Assembly: GCA_021555105.2 (NCBI GenBank)
Contig: CP134604.1
Span: 1,488,001 to 1,552,000 of the forward strand
Direction: 5' to 3'
DNA: 64,000 bases
Source: Thalassospiraceae bacterium LMO-JJ14
Lineage (GTDB): Bacteria; Pseudomonadota; Alphaproteobacteria; Rhodospirillales; Casp-alpha2
This document shows positions 49,441-57,748 of the stretch, piece by piece. The notes beneath the pieces were generated by a model that saw only the letters and a program-made list of their open reading frames with translations, had not been told where the DNA came from and searched no databases. The position numbers were made by a program, and so were the translations under genes. Positions within the stretch are counted from its first letter, which is position 1, and every line of letters starts with the position of its first letter.

Positions 49441-49875
49441 ATGGCTGATACACTTACACCAAAACAGCGTTCTGAACGTATGGCCCGAATCAGGGCGCAA
49501 GATACAAAGCCGGAGATGGTAGTTCGAAGGATTATTCATTCCCATGGGTATAGATTTCGATTACATGCAAAAGAACTGCCAGGAAAGCCAGATATTGTAC
49601 TTCGCCCCCGAAAAAAGGCTATATTTGTGCATGGATGCTTCTGGCATCGGCATCCCAATTGCTCGTTAGCGCGTCTTCCAAAGTCTCGTCTTGATTTTTG
49701 GGAGCCGAAGTTGGAGCAAAATAGAAAGCGAGATTTAAAAAATCAATGTGAGCTTAAGATATTAGGATGGGATTTCTTGGTGGTTTGGGAATGTGAGTTA
49801 GGAGATATGAACGCGCTCAAATCGCGTTTATTGGATTTTCTTAAAGCCGATATTGGAGACCTTAAAAGTTGTTAA
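49441..49875 (+). CDS. vsr: Vsr-type very-short-patch mismatch endonuclease
   Basis: Nicks beside T:G mismatches left when 5-methylcytosine deaminates. 144 residues. Catalytic D51 in GKPDIVLRPR, C66-F-W-H69 and R-H71-P-N-C74 zinc-type cluster, and the Arg-rich early helix SERMARIRAQDTKPEM. AT-richer and with different codon use from the genes before it. Its stop overlaps the TTG start of the methyltransferase by seven bases, so the two are expressed together. A paired C5-methyltransferase supplies the very lesions Vsr repairs. Confidence 0.95.
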   Translation: MADTLTPKQRSERMARIRAQDTKPEMVVRRIIHSHGYRFRLHAKELPGKPDIVLRPRKKAIFVHGCFWHRHPNCSLARLPKSRLDFWEPKLEQNRKRDLKNQCELKILGWDFLVVWECELGDMNALKSRLLDFLKADIGDLKSC

Positions 49876-51086
49876 GCTCGGTGGAATTGTTTGCGGGTGC
49901 TGGTGGCTTGGCTATGGGAGCGAGCTTGGCGGGGTTTTCTTCTAAAGCTGTTGTCGAATGGGACCGTTGGGCTGCGGACACTATCCGCGAAAACGCGAAT
50001 GAAGGTTTCCCAATGGTATCTGATTGGCCGCTTTTTGAGGGCGATGTTAGAGATTACGATTATGACTCGATCGCAGAAAAAATTGATTTGGTTGCAGGAG
50101 GCCCGCCTTGTCAGCCGTTCTCTATGGGGGGGAAACATCGTGCTCACTTAGATGAGCGTGATATGTTTCCTGCTGCAGTTGGTGTCGTTCGCGAACTTCG
50201 ACCTAGGGCGTTTCTGTTCGAGAATGTTAAAGGCTTAACACGATCTACGTTCTCAAACTATTTTCAGTATATCATTCTTCAGCTTACTTTCCCGGAGATC
50301 ATTCGAAGAGCGAGTGAGAGTGCTCTAGATCATTTTGCTCGGCTTGAAAAAGAAAAGACGTCAGGCAAGCGAAGGGGATTAACTTATGAAGTGGTCTTTC
50401 GAGTTGTTAATGCTGCCAATTATGGAGTCCCGCAAAAAAGGGAACGTGTGTTTATTGTCGGTTTTCGCCACGATATAGGAGTTAACTGGTCATTTCCCGA
50501 CGAAACCCATAGCTATGATGCTTTGTTGGAGGACCAATGGATCTCAGAAGCCTACTGGGATCGGCACGCTGTCTCGAAGCGCATGCGACCAAAACTGGAC
50601 CAAAAACTAATCAAGCGCGTCGAACAAATAAAGAAATCAAACGATAGACCACTAGCATCTTATAAGCCTTGGAGGACAGTAAGAGACGCGTTAGTTGATA
50701 TGCCTGATCCCCGCCGTAATGCAGCAGGCTTCCACAATCACAAATTCCAGCCAGGAGCGAGAGCTTATCCGGGGCATACAGGTAGCCCAATTGATTTGCC
50801 ATCCAAAGCGCTTAAGGCGGGTGTTCACGGGGTTCCTGGTGGAGAAAATATGATGGTTTTACCGGAAGGCGCCGTCAGATATTTCACCGTTCGCGAAGCA
50901 GCACGCTTACAAACATTTCCCGATGGATACAAATTTCATGGCTCTTGGAGCGAGACAATGCGGCAGTTGGGGAATGCTGTTCCTGTGCGTTTGGGGCAAA
51001 TTATGGCCTCTAGCGTAGCGCAAGAATTGGCACTGCATTCTGAAAATGAACTTAAAAGAACAATCATGCAGTTAGCAAAAGCATGA
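49869..51086 (+). CDS. C5-cytosine DNA methyltransferase
   Basis: Modification enzyme of 405 residues. Motif I ELFAGAGGLAMG, motif IV GGPPCQPFS with catalytic C81, motif VI ENV (119-121), motif VIII QKRERVFIVG, and motif X RQLGNAVPV are in order; the target-recognition region between motifs VIII and IX fixes the sequence methylated but cannot be read from it directly. TTG at 49869 gives the overlap with vsr; GTG at 49881 is an alternative. Its stop overlaps the nuclease start by four bases. As partner of an Eco29kI-like enzyme it should methylate CCGCGG. Confidence 0.94.
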   Translation: MLSSVELFAGAGGLAMGASLAGFSSKAVVEWDRWAADTIRENANEGFPMVSDWPLFEGDVRDYDYDSIAEKIDLVAGGPPCQPFSMGGKHRAHLDERDMFPAAVGVVRELRPRAFLFENVKGLTRSTFSNYFQYIILQLTFPEIIRRASESALDHFARLEKEKTSGKRRGLTYEVVFRVVNAANYGVPQKRERVFIVGFRHDIGVNWSFPDETHSYDALLEDQWISEAYWDRHAVSKRMRPKLDQKLIKRVEQIKKSNDRPLASYKPWRTVRDALVDMPDPRRNAAGFHNHKFQPGARAYPGHTGSPIDLPSKALKAGVHGVPGGENMMVLPEGAVRYFTVREAARLQTFPDGYKFHGSWSETMRQLGNAVPVRLGQIMASSVAQELALHSENELKRTIMQLAKA

Positions 51087-51697
51087 ATGAAATTGAACCA
51101 TATAATCCTCTAGACAAACGTCATCTGGGCGAGAGCGTTGCAGACGCATTGCTTCGAAGCGCACCGGAACGGATAGGCAAGATTCAGAAATTTCGCGGTG
51201 CAGGAATTTACGCTATTTATTACGTGGGAAATTTTGAACTCTATTCACCGATTGTTATTAGGAATCGAAAAAACCGATTTGATTGTCCGATATATGTTGG
51301 AAAGGCAGTTCCCGCCGGTGCTCGGAAAGGAGATTTCGGGCTAGGCCTTGATCCCGGCACGGCGCTGTTTAACCGCTTGAATGAGCACGGCAAAAGTATT
51401 GAACAGGCAGACGATCTCGCGTTGGATGATTTCTTTTGTAGGTATTTAGTAGTTGATGATATTTGGATTCCGTTGGGGGAGAGCCTTCTGATCTCAAAAT
51501 TTCAGCCGCTATGGAATAATTGGGTAGATGGCTTCGGAAATCACGACCCCGGTAGGGGGCGATATAACCAAGAGCGGTCAAGATGGGATGTCCTGCATCC
51601 GGGGCGCCCGTTCGCAGCAAAGTGTGCGGATCGAAAAGAGTCACTTGAACAAATTAGAGCTGATGTTCGTGCTCGGCTTCGGGACGCTCACGATTAA
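51083..51697 (+). CDS. Eco29kI-like type II restriction endonuclease (GIY-YIG)
   Basis: 204-residue nuclease with the GIY-YIG fold. Aligned with Eco29kI from memory, catalytic residues fall at Y43 (GAGIYAIYYVG), Y71 (PIYVGKAVPAG), R98 and H102 (NRLNEHG), E133 and N145 (PLWNNWVDGFGNH), with the same spacing, and WDVLHPGR near the end. Eco29kI and relatives cut CCGC^GG. The ATG lies in the methyltransferase stop (ATGA). Together with the two genes before it forms a complete type II system; protecting against phage is the expected role. Confidence 0.93.
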   Translation: MNEIEPYNPLDKRHLGESVADALLRSAPERIGKIQKFRGAGIYAIYYVGNFELYSPIVIRNRKNRFDCPIYVGKAVPAGARKGDFGLGLDPGTALFNRLNEHGKSIEQADDLALDDFFCRYLVVDDIWIPLGESLLISKFQPLWNNWVDGFGNHDPGRGRYNQERSRWDVLHPGRPFAAKCADRKESLEQIRADVRARLRDAHD

Positions 51698-51730
51698 TCT
51701 GGTTTCCAAGCACGTGTTGCTTCGAGGGGC

Positions 51731-52327
51731 TTAGCGCACGCTCTCGAAATAAACCGCCAGCGCGACGACCATCAGCATGGCGAGGGCCATGGCGATGTTG
51801 ACGCGGCGGTGCCCCTTGGCGCCCAGCGGCAGGCGTTTCAGCGATGCGCCCATGTAGTTCCACAGCAGGTGGATCGGAAACGACATCGACGAGAAGATGA
51901 CGAACTTCATGGCGATCTCTACCGCATAGCTTTCGGGATAGAAATTGAAGCCGCCGACGATGGTGGTAAACACCGCATAGGCCTTGGGATTGATCAGCGA
52001 CAGGGTGGCGCCGTTCACGAACCCGAGCGGCTTGTCGGTTTCGATGATGGCTATGCCGCCGCCCGACGATGCAATCCGCCACGCGAGATACAACAGATAG
52101 CAGAGCGATGCGCCCAGCATTACTTCGCGCACATAGGGGATCTGGAACACCAGCGCGGTCAGGCCGCTGGCGACCATGCCCATGACCACCAGCGATCCGA
52201 CGACGACGCCCACCAGATACGGCACCCCGGCACGAAAGCCGTAGGCCGCTGCATTCCCGGCAACGGTCAGGACGCCCGGCCCCGGCGTGATGATCAGAAA
52301 GAAAACGGCGGTGATGAAGGTCAGCAC
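51731..52327 (-). CDS. LysE-family exporter
   Basis: Inner-membrane amino-acid exporter of 198 residues, about six helices. It opens TAVFFLIITPGPGVLTVAGNAAAYGFRAG, with the TPGPG signature, and has the second-half NPKAYAVFTTIVGGF. Distinct from the LysE protein at 19276 (different loops). It lies four bases after the stop of the CurA-like reductase on the same strand and is probably co-transcribed. Substrate unknown. It closes the boundary of the restriction-modification island. Confidence 0.9.
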   Translation of the reverse strand: MLTFITAVFFLIITPGPGVLTVAGNAAAYGFRAGVPYLVGVVVGSLVVMGMVASGLTALVFQIPYVREVMLGASLCYLLYLAWRIASSGGGIAIIETDKPLGFVNGATLSLINPKAYAVFTTIVGGFNFYPESYAVEIAMKFVIFSSMSFPIHLLWNYMGASLKRLPLGAKGHRRVNIAMALAMLMVVALAVYFESVR

Positions 52328-52331
52328 CCGG

Positions 52332-53339
52332 TCAGGCCAGCTTTACCAGTTGTTTGCCGACATTCTTGCCTTCGAGCATGCCGATGAAGGCATTGGGGGC
52401 ATTTTCGATCCCCGCCGCGATGGTTTCGAGCGACACCAGCTTGCCGGCGGCGATCAGATCGGCGATCTCGTTCCGTGCATCGGGCCAGACTTCCTTGTGC
52501 GCGTTCAGCACGAAGCCTTCCATCTTCAAGGACTTGTCGAAAAACAGGTGCAGGTTCTTGACGCCGTAATGCGCACCCTGCTCGTTGTACGCCGACAACA
52601 CGCCGCACACCGGGATGCGGCCGAACTTGTTCATGTTGGCGAGCGACGCTTCGAGCACCTGGCCGCCGACATTGTCGAAATAGATATCGACGCCGTCCGG
52701 CGCGGCGGTGCGGATCTGGCCTTCCAGATCGGGCGCCTTGTAATCGACGCAGGCATCGAAGCCGAAGGTGTCCTCGACCAGTTTGCATTTGTCCGGCCCG
52801 CCGGCGATGCCGACGGCGGTGCAGCCCCAGGCCTTGGCCAACTGGCCGACGACGCTGCCGACCGACCCGGCGGCAGCGGAAACCAGCACGGTCTCGCCCG
52901 GCTTCGGCTGGCCGGTGATCTTGAGGCCGACCCACGCCGTGGTCCCGGTCGAGCCGCAGGCGCCGAGATACGCGCTCAACGGTACGCCGTCCTTGGGTGC
53001 GACGACGAAATCGAGGTCCGTGCCGTCGGAGGTCACGAACTGCTGCCAGCCGAGCCTGCCGACGACATGCGTGCCGACCGGGAAGTCCGGGTTCTTGCTT
53101 TCGATGATCTCGCCCAGCACACGGCCGATCATCAGGTCGCCCGGCTGCAAAAAGCGCGGCGCATAGGTCCAGCCGCCGCCCATCAGCATGCGTTGATAGG
53201 GATCGAGCGAAAGATACAGGTTCTTCAGCAAAAACTGGCCGTCGGCGACTTCCGGCATCGGTGTCTCGACGATGTCGAAGTTGTCCGCCACCGGCATGCC
53301 GTTGGGTGTGCTCTTGAACAGAACCTGTGTGTTGGACAT
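52332..53339 (-). CDS. NADPH-dependent medium-chain oxidoreductase (CurA-like)
   Basis: 335-residue MDR/leukotriene-B4-dehydrogenase-type reductase that saturates alpha,beta-unsaturated ketones. GRVLGEIIESKN, the Rossmann motif VSAAAGSVGSVVGQLAKAWG, and the family-typical YFDNVGGQVLEASL, FVLNAHKEVWPDARNEI and AFIGMLEGKNVGKQLVKL are present. No zinc ligands of classical ADH. Co-transcribed with the exporter. Its start faces the RraA-like gene about 97 bases away, so the divergent gap may be a shared control region. Confidence 0.92.
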   Translation of the reverse strand: MSNTQVLFKSTPNGMPVADNFDIVETPMPEVADGQFLLKNLYLSLDPYQRMLMGGGWTYAPRFLQPGDLMIGRVLGEIIESKNPDFPVGTHVVGRLGWQQFVTSDGTDLDFVVAPKDGVPLSAYLGACGSTGTTAWVGLKITGQPKPGETVLVSAAAGSVGSVVGQLAKAWGCTAVGIAGGPDKCKLVEDTFGFDACVDYKAPDLEGQIRTAAPDGVDIYFDNVGGQVLEASLANMNKFGRIPVCGVLSAYNEQGAHYGVKNLHLFFDKSLKMEGFVLNAHKEVWPDARNEIADLIAAGKLVSLETIAAGIENAPNAFIGMLEGKNVGKQLVKLA

Positions 53340-53435
53340 TTTCGTCTCCCGCTATCGTAATTTTCCCGCTGGTTCATTATCTTGTGTCTATGCGCCGGTC
53401 AAACAACCCGAGCGGCCGAATGGGGAGAATTATTC

Positions 53436-54137
53436 ATGGACGCTGAACTGCGCCAAAAGCTGGAAAACGTTGCCGTGGCGACGCTGACCACCGTGATGTT
53501 CAAGAAAGGCATCGCCACGACCTGGATCAAGGGCAGCGCGCCGTATTGCTTTACCGGCAAGCGCGTCGTCGGTCCGGCGTTCACCATGCGCTATGCACCG
53601 GCGCGCGAAGATCTGGCGACGCCCGAGGCGTGGAAATCGCCGACGTCGACCCGCGCCGCGATCGAAGACATGCCCGAGGGCTGCGTCTGCGTGATCGATT
53701 CCCGGGGCGAGGACGCGGCGGGCGTGATGGGCGACATCCTTGCCGCGCGCATGAAGAAACGCGGCGTCGCCGCCATGGTGACCGACGGTGTGATGCGTGA
53801 CAGTGCCGGGGTCAAGGCGGTCGGCCTGCCGATCTGGTGCAACGGCACGGCGGCCCCGGCGGCGGTACATAAAATGGCCTTCGTCGGCTGGCAGGAACCC
53901 ATCGGCTGCGGCGGCACGACGATCTTTCCGGACGATATCATCGTCGCCGACGATGACGGCGCGGTGGTGATTCCGAAAGCGATGGTCGAAGACGTCGCCG
54001 ACGCCGCCGTGGCGCAAGACCATTTGGAAGCCTGGATCGTCACCCAGGTCGAAGAAGGGTATCCGCTGCCCGGCCTTTATCCGCCCAACGACGAAACCAT
54101 GGCGCGCTACGAAGACTTCAAGAAGAACGGGGGCTGA
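53436..54137 (+). CDS. RraA-like aldolase/demethylmenaquinone methyltransferase-fold protein
   Basis: 233-residue RraA/HMG-CHA-aldolase superfamily protein. The metal and active-site motif is G99-D100-x10-G-x6-D117-G-x2-R121-D122, in GDILAARMKKRG and MVTDGVMRD. Class II HMG/CHA aldolases of the family cleave pyruvate-yielding aldols in ring-fission pathways; plain RraA inhibits RNase E, and the two are hard to separate by eye. The Shine-Dalgarno is GGGGAG 8 bases upstream of ATG 53436. It is two bases before a cupin dioxygenase gene, suggesting catabolic rather than regulatory work. Confidence 0.82.
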   Translation: MDAELRQKLENVAVATLTTVMFKKGIATTWIKGSAPYCFTGKRVVGPAFTMRYAPAREDLATPEAWKSPTSTRAAIEDMPEGCVCVIDSRGEDAAGVMGDILAARMKKRGVAAMVTDGVMRDSAGVKAVGLPIWCNGTAAPAAVHKMAFVGWQEPIGCGGTTIFPDDIIVADDDGAVVIPKAMVEDVADAAVAQDHLEAWIVTQVEEGYPLPGLYPPNDETMARYEDFKKNGG

Positions 54138-54139
54138 TT

Positions 54140-54667
54140 ATGGACGACGCGAGAAAACCTGATATTCCGGCACCTTACACCGGCCCCAACGTGACCGACG
54201 GGATCGCCGAGATTTTCATTCAGGACGCCTTCGCGAACGACGACGAGCGGCTCTGGGTGCCGTTGGCGCCGGGGCGCTGGTCGCGGCCGCTGTGCCTCAA
54301 TGTGTCGCAGGGCTATTGGGTGCATCTGACCAAGGTCGTCGGCGGCGGGTTTCTGTCGCGCCACCGCCACCCCGCGCCGGTGCACGGCTTCGTCATCAAG
54401 GGCTCGTGGCGCTATCTGGAAAAGGACTGGGTGGCCGGGCCGGGCTCGTACCTGTACGAGCCGCCGGGCGAGATTCATACGCTTGTCGTCGATGCGGACT
54501 GCGACGAGATGATCACCCTGTTCCACAACACCGGCGCACTGCTGTACTGCGACGAGGCGGGCAAGATCACCGGCTCGACGGATGTGTTCGACCGCCTGGA
54601 TGCGTGTCGCAAGCACTTCATCGAGGTGGGCTTAGGCGCCGATTACGTCGAGAATTTCATTCGCTGA
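54140..54667 (+). CDS. Cupin protein of the 2,4'-dihydroxyacetophenone dioxygenase family
   Basis: 175-residue single-domain cupin. The metal-binding motif is HRHPAPVHGFVIKGSWRYLE (His, His, His with the Glu), closing with PGEIHTLV. The family's founding enzyme cleaves the C-C bond of an aryl ketone using O2 and iron. ATG lies two bases after the RraA-like stop; a cytochrome c gene follows after 15 bases. The actual substrate cannot be inferred, and many members are uncharacterised. Confidence 0.82.
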   Translation: MDDARKPDIPAPYTGPNVTDGIAEIFIQDAFANDDERLWVPLAPGRWSRPLCLNVSQGYWVHLTKVVGGGFLSRHRHPAPVHGFVIKGSWRYLEKDWVAGPGSYLYEPPGEIHTLVVDADCDEMITLFHNTGALLYCDEAGKITGSTDVFDRLDACRKHFIEVGLGADYVENFIR

Positions 54668-54682
54668 CAGGACACGACCGCG

Positions 54683-55165
54683 ATGGCATTTTACGGCCGC
54701 ACACCCATTCCCTTGATCGCCGCGGCGATCCTGCTGGCGACGCTTCTGGTCTACAAGCTGTATGCGCCGAAGATCGATCCCGTCGACATGACGCTTTATC
54801 CCGACGACGTGCAGTTCGTTGCCGAGGGCAAGGCGGTCTATGACGCACGCTGCGCCAGTTGCCACGGTGCCAATCTGGAAGGGCAGGGCAACTGGAAGCA
54901 GCGCAATGCCGAAGGTCTGCTGCCCGCCCCGCCGCACGATGAAAGCGGCCACACCTGGCATCACGCCGATGCGGCGCTGTTCAAGGTGACCAAGCACGGC
55001 CCGCAGTTCGTCGCCGGCCCCGATTACAAGAGCGACATGCCGGCCTTCGAGGGCGTGTTGACGGACCGCGAAATCCTCGCCGCGCTGTCGTACATCAAGT
55101 CGACCTGGCCGGCCGAGGTCCGTGCCACCCATGACGAAATCAACAAAAGAGCCGGGCAGCAGTAA
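54683..55165 (+). CDS. Membrane-anchored c-type cytochrome
   Basis: 160-residue mono-heme protein. One N-terminal membrane helix (about 8-25) with no cleavage motif serves as anchor; the heme site is C57-A-S-C60-H61, and the probable distal ligand is M119 in YKSDMPAFEG. C-terminal helix DREILAALSYIKSTWP is the usual class I end. As third gene of the RraA-cupin cluster it may pass electrons from a periplasmic enzyme, yet the first two proteins look cytosolic, so the link is uncertain. Confidence 0.88.
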   Translation: MAFYGRTPIPLIAAAILLATLLVYKLYAPKIDPVDMTLYPDDVQFVAEGKAVYDARCASCHGANLEGQGNWKQRNAEGLLPAPPHDESGHTWHHADAALFKVTKHGPQFVAGPDYKSDMPAFEGVLTDREILAALSYIKSTWPAEVRATHDEINKRAGQQ

Positions 55166-55180
55166 CCGTTCGTCCGACAT

Positions 55181-55292
55181 GCCCCCCCTCACCTGTCCTC
55201 TCCCCCACTGCGTTGGGGGGAGGGACTCACGGACCGATGCACAGCTTTTCTTATCCCTCTCCCCTTTTAGGGGGAGAGGTTAGGTGAGGGGG
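55181..55292. repeat. Dispersed intergenic inverted repeat, family B copy 2
   Basis: GCCCCCCCTCACCTGTCCTCTCCCCC at one end and CTCTCCCCTTTTAGGGGGAGAGGTTAGGTGAGGGGG at the other, with inner stems, closely like 19965-20080. Lies between cytochrome c and dmdA. Confidence 0.75.
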
Positions 55293-55294
55293 CT

Positions 55295-56404
55295 TCAGAT
55301 AAACGACTGCTCCCTGACCGTCGCCGTGCGCATGCCGTCCGGCGTCTCGACCTCGACGCGGGTTGTGTCCTTCCAGTGTGTCATGCGGATCATGCCGATG
55401 GCGACGTTGGTCTGAAAATCCGGCGACCACACGGCTGACGTCACGCGCCCGACCCGCTCGCCGTCGGCAAAGACGGGCCACTTATCCATGCACGGCGGGA
55501 CTGCGTCGCCGTCGATGGCAAAGCTTCGGATCTGGCGAATGGGGCCTTCCTGTGCAACACGCAGCAGGGCGTCACGGCCGACACAGCCGATGGCGGTGAA
55601 GGTGTCGCAAAACCGCCCAAGCCCGCATTCGTGCGGCGTGTTCCTGCGCGTCATGTCGTTGCCGTAAGACAGCAGGCGCGCTTCGATCCGCTCGATCAGG
55701 TTCGGGCAGCCGGCGCGCACCTCAAGATCGGCACCCGCCGCCATCAGCTTGTCCCAGACGGCTTCGCCGTGCTCGAAGCCATCGACATAGATTTCGAAGC
55801 CACCCTGTTTCGAATAGCCGGACCGGGCAATCGCCATGTCGCGGCCTTCGACGTTGATCATGGCGAAGCGGAAGAATTTGATATCGCGGACCTGATCGCC
55901 GAACACGCGGGCCATCAGCTCTTCCGATTTCGGCCCCTGCACGGCGAGCGGCGAGACGTCGGGTTCAATCACGTCGACATCGAGCCTGAAGCCGTAGGCC
56001 AGCCCCTTGGCCCAATACAGAAGATCGCTGTCGGCGATGGAGATATAGAATTTCTCTTCTGAGAATTTGAGCGCCACCGGATCGTTCATCATGCCGCCGG
56101 TTTCGTCGACGATGGGCACGTAATAACACTGTCCCGGCGTCATGCCGCGCAGGTCGCGGGGCGTCAGCATCTGCATCAGCCGTGCCGCATCGGGGCCGCG
56201 AATTTCGATCTGCCGTTCGCAGGCCACGTCCCAGATCTGCACGTGACGCTTCAGGTGATGATAATCGTCCTCGACGCTTGTAAACATCGTCGGCAAAAGC
56301 ATGTGATTATAGATCGTGTATCCCTTGACCCCTGCCTGCTCGACGCGGGGGGTGAACGGGGTGGAACGCAGGCGGCGCGAGATCGAGAGCATCGGTGCGG
56401 TCAT
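55295..56404 (-). CDS. dmdA: Dimethylsulfoniopropionate demethylase (DmdA-like)
   Basis: Aminomethyltransferase-fold protein of 369 residues, tetrahydrofolate-dependent. DmdA removes a methyl from DMSP, an algal osmolyte, in the sea. Family-specific blocks agree with remembered DmdA: SISRRLRSTPFTPRVE, YTIYNHMLLPTMF, IWDVACERQIEI, LAVQGPKSEELMARVFG, YSKQGGFEIYV, CPNLIERIEARLLSYGNDMTR. The ATG at 56404 (AGGGA upstream) is preferred to 56467. Start faces aspartate aminotransferase. Other GcvT-like roles remain possible, but the SISRRLRSTP and DVACERQ blocks argue against plain GcvT. Confidence 0.83.
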   Translation of the reverse strand: MTAPMLSISRRLRSTPFTPRVEQAGVKGYTIYNHMLLPTMFTSVEDDYHHLKRHVQIWDVACERQIEIRGPDAARLMQMLTPRDLRGMTPGQCYYVPIVDETGGMMNDPVALKFSEEKFYISIADSDLLYWAKGLAYGFRLDVDVIEPDVSPLAVQGPKSEELMARVFGDQVRDIKFFRFAMINVEGRDMAIARSGYSKQGGFEIYVDGFEHGEAVWDKLMAAGADLEVRAGCPNLIERIEARLLSYGNDMTRRNTPHECGLGRFCDTFTAIGCVGRDALLRVAQEGPIRQIRSFAIDGDAVPPCMDKWPVFADGERVGRVTSAVWSPDFQTNVAIGMIRMTHWKDTTRVEVETPDGMRTATVREQSFI

Positions 56405-56539
56405 GGCGTAATCCCTGAACAGCGCGTTATTGTCCTGGCACTCTGGAACAGTTTTATCGTACTGCATATCAGAAAGTTATTTGCTGCACCCTCGGAACAT
56501 CGTAAATCATGCGGTGTCTTTGGAAGAGGAAACGCAGCA

Positions 56540-57748
56540 ATGACCACCATCAAGATCGCCGGCCGCATGTCACGCATCAAACAGTCGGCGAGTTCCATTG
56601 CGTCGCAAAGAGCCCGCGAGATGAAAGCGCAAGGCCGCGATGTTATTGCGCTGAGCGCGGGCGAACCCGATTTCCCGACCCCGGCGCATGTCGTCGAAGC
56701 GGCGTTCGAGGCCGCCAAGCGGGGCGAGACCCGCTACACCAATGCCGCCGGCACGCCGGCACTGAAGCAGGCGGTCGTCGACAAGTTCAAACGCGAAAAC
56801 GGTCTGGAATACGTAATGGACGAAGTAATGGTCGGCTCGGGCGGCAAGCAGTTGCTGTTCGATGCCCTGATCAGCACCGTTGAAGACGGTGACGAGGTGA
56901 TCGTTCCGGCACCGTACTGGGTTTCCTATATCGATCATGTCCGGTTTGCGGGCGGCACGCCGGTGATCGTCACCGGGGCGGCGGAAAACGGTTTCAAGCT
57001 GACGCCGGCGCAACTCGACGCCGCAATCACGCCGAAGACGCGCTGGCTGATCCTCAATTCGCCGAGCAATCCGTCCGGCGCGGTCTATGAGAAGGATGAA
57101 CTGAAAGACCTCGCCGATGTGCTGATGCGCCATCCGCATGTCGCGATCTTCGCCGATGAAATCTATGAGCACATCGTTTTCGACGATCTGGAATTCTGTT
57201 CCATCGCCGCCGTCGAACCGGGTCTCAAGGACCGCACCGTGACCATGAACGGTGCGTCCAAGGTCTATTCCATGACCGGCTGGCGGATCGGCTATTGCGG
57301 CGGCCCGGCACCGCTTCTCAAGGAAATGACCAAGCTGCAGCAGCAGATTACCGGCAGCAATTCATCTGTCAGTCAGGCGGCCGCGTTGGCGGCGTTGACG
57401 GGGCCGCAGGATTTCGTCGCCGAGCACACACAAAGCTTTCAGGACCGCCGCGATCTTGTGGTCTCGATGCTGAACCAGACGACGGGCCTGAAGTGCCCGA
57501 CGCCGAAAGGTGCGTTTTATACGTTTGCGGACTGCAGCGCACTGATCGGCAAGAAGACACCGGACGGCAAGGTTATCGAAAACGATACCGATCTGGTGAT
57601 GTACTTCCTGGAAAGCCACGGCGTCGCCTGCGTGCAGGGGGCGGCCTACGGCATGTCGCCGTATTTCCGGATTTCCTATGCCGCCGCCGAGGACGAGTTG
57701 CGCGACGCCTGCGAACGTATTCAGCGCGCCTGCGCCGAACTGTCGTAA
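56540..57748 (+). CDS. aspC: Aspartate aminotransferase (PLP fold type I)
   Basis: 402-residue subgroup I gamma aspartate aminotransferase. PLP lysine K241 in GASKVYSMTGWRIGYCGG, pocket motifs SAGEPDFPTP, SPSNPSGAVYEKDEL and ADEIYEHIVFDD, and the C-terminal FRISYAAAEDEL with the carboxylate-binding Arg. AGAGGA precedes the ATG by about 10 bases. Its stop is adjacent to the GST gene on the other strand. Distinct from the aminotransferase at 10811 by many differences. Confidence 0.93.
   Translation: MTTIKIAGRMSRIKQSASSIASQRAREMKAQGRDVIALSAGEPDFPTPAHVVEAAFEAAKRGETRYTNAAGTPALKQAVVDKFKRENGLEYVMDEVMVGSGGKQLLFDALISTVEDGDEVIVPAPYWVSYIDHVRFAGGTPVIVTGAAENGFKLTPAQLDAAITPKTRWLILNSPSNPSGAVYEKDELKDLADVLMRHPHVAIFADEIYEHIVFDDLEFCSIAAVEPGLKDRTVTMNGASKVYSMTGWRIGYCGGPAPLLKEMTKLQQQITGSNSSVSQAAALAALTGPQDFVAEHTQSFQDRRDLVVSMLNQTTGLKCPTPKGAFYTFADCSALIGKKTPDGKVIENDTDLVMYFLESHGVACVQGAAYGMSPYFRISYAAAEDELRDACERIQRACAELS

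Noticed and set aside
49365-51697. Integrated prophage or conjugative element
   Set aside because: No integrase, phage structural gene, transposase or flanking direct repeat was found; only the three restriction-modification genes are foreign-looking.
51731-52327. Recent duplication of the LysE gene at 19276
   Set aside because: The two proteins share only family signatures and differ in most loops, so they are distant paralogues.
53436-54137. RraA as a regulator of RNase E (rne is in the window)
   Set aside because: The gene is over 38 kb from rne and tightly linked to a cupin dioxygenase gene, which favours the aldolase group of the superfamily.
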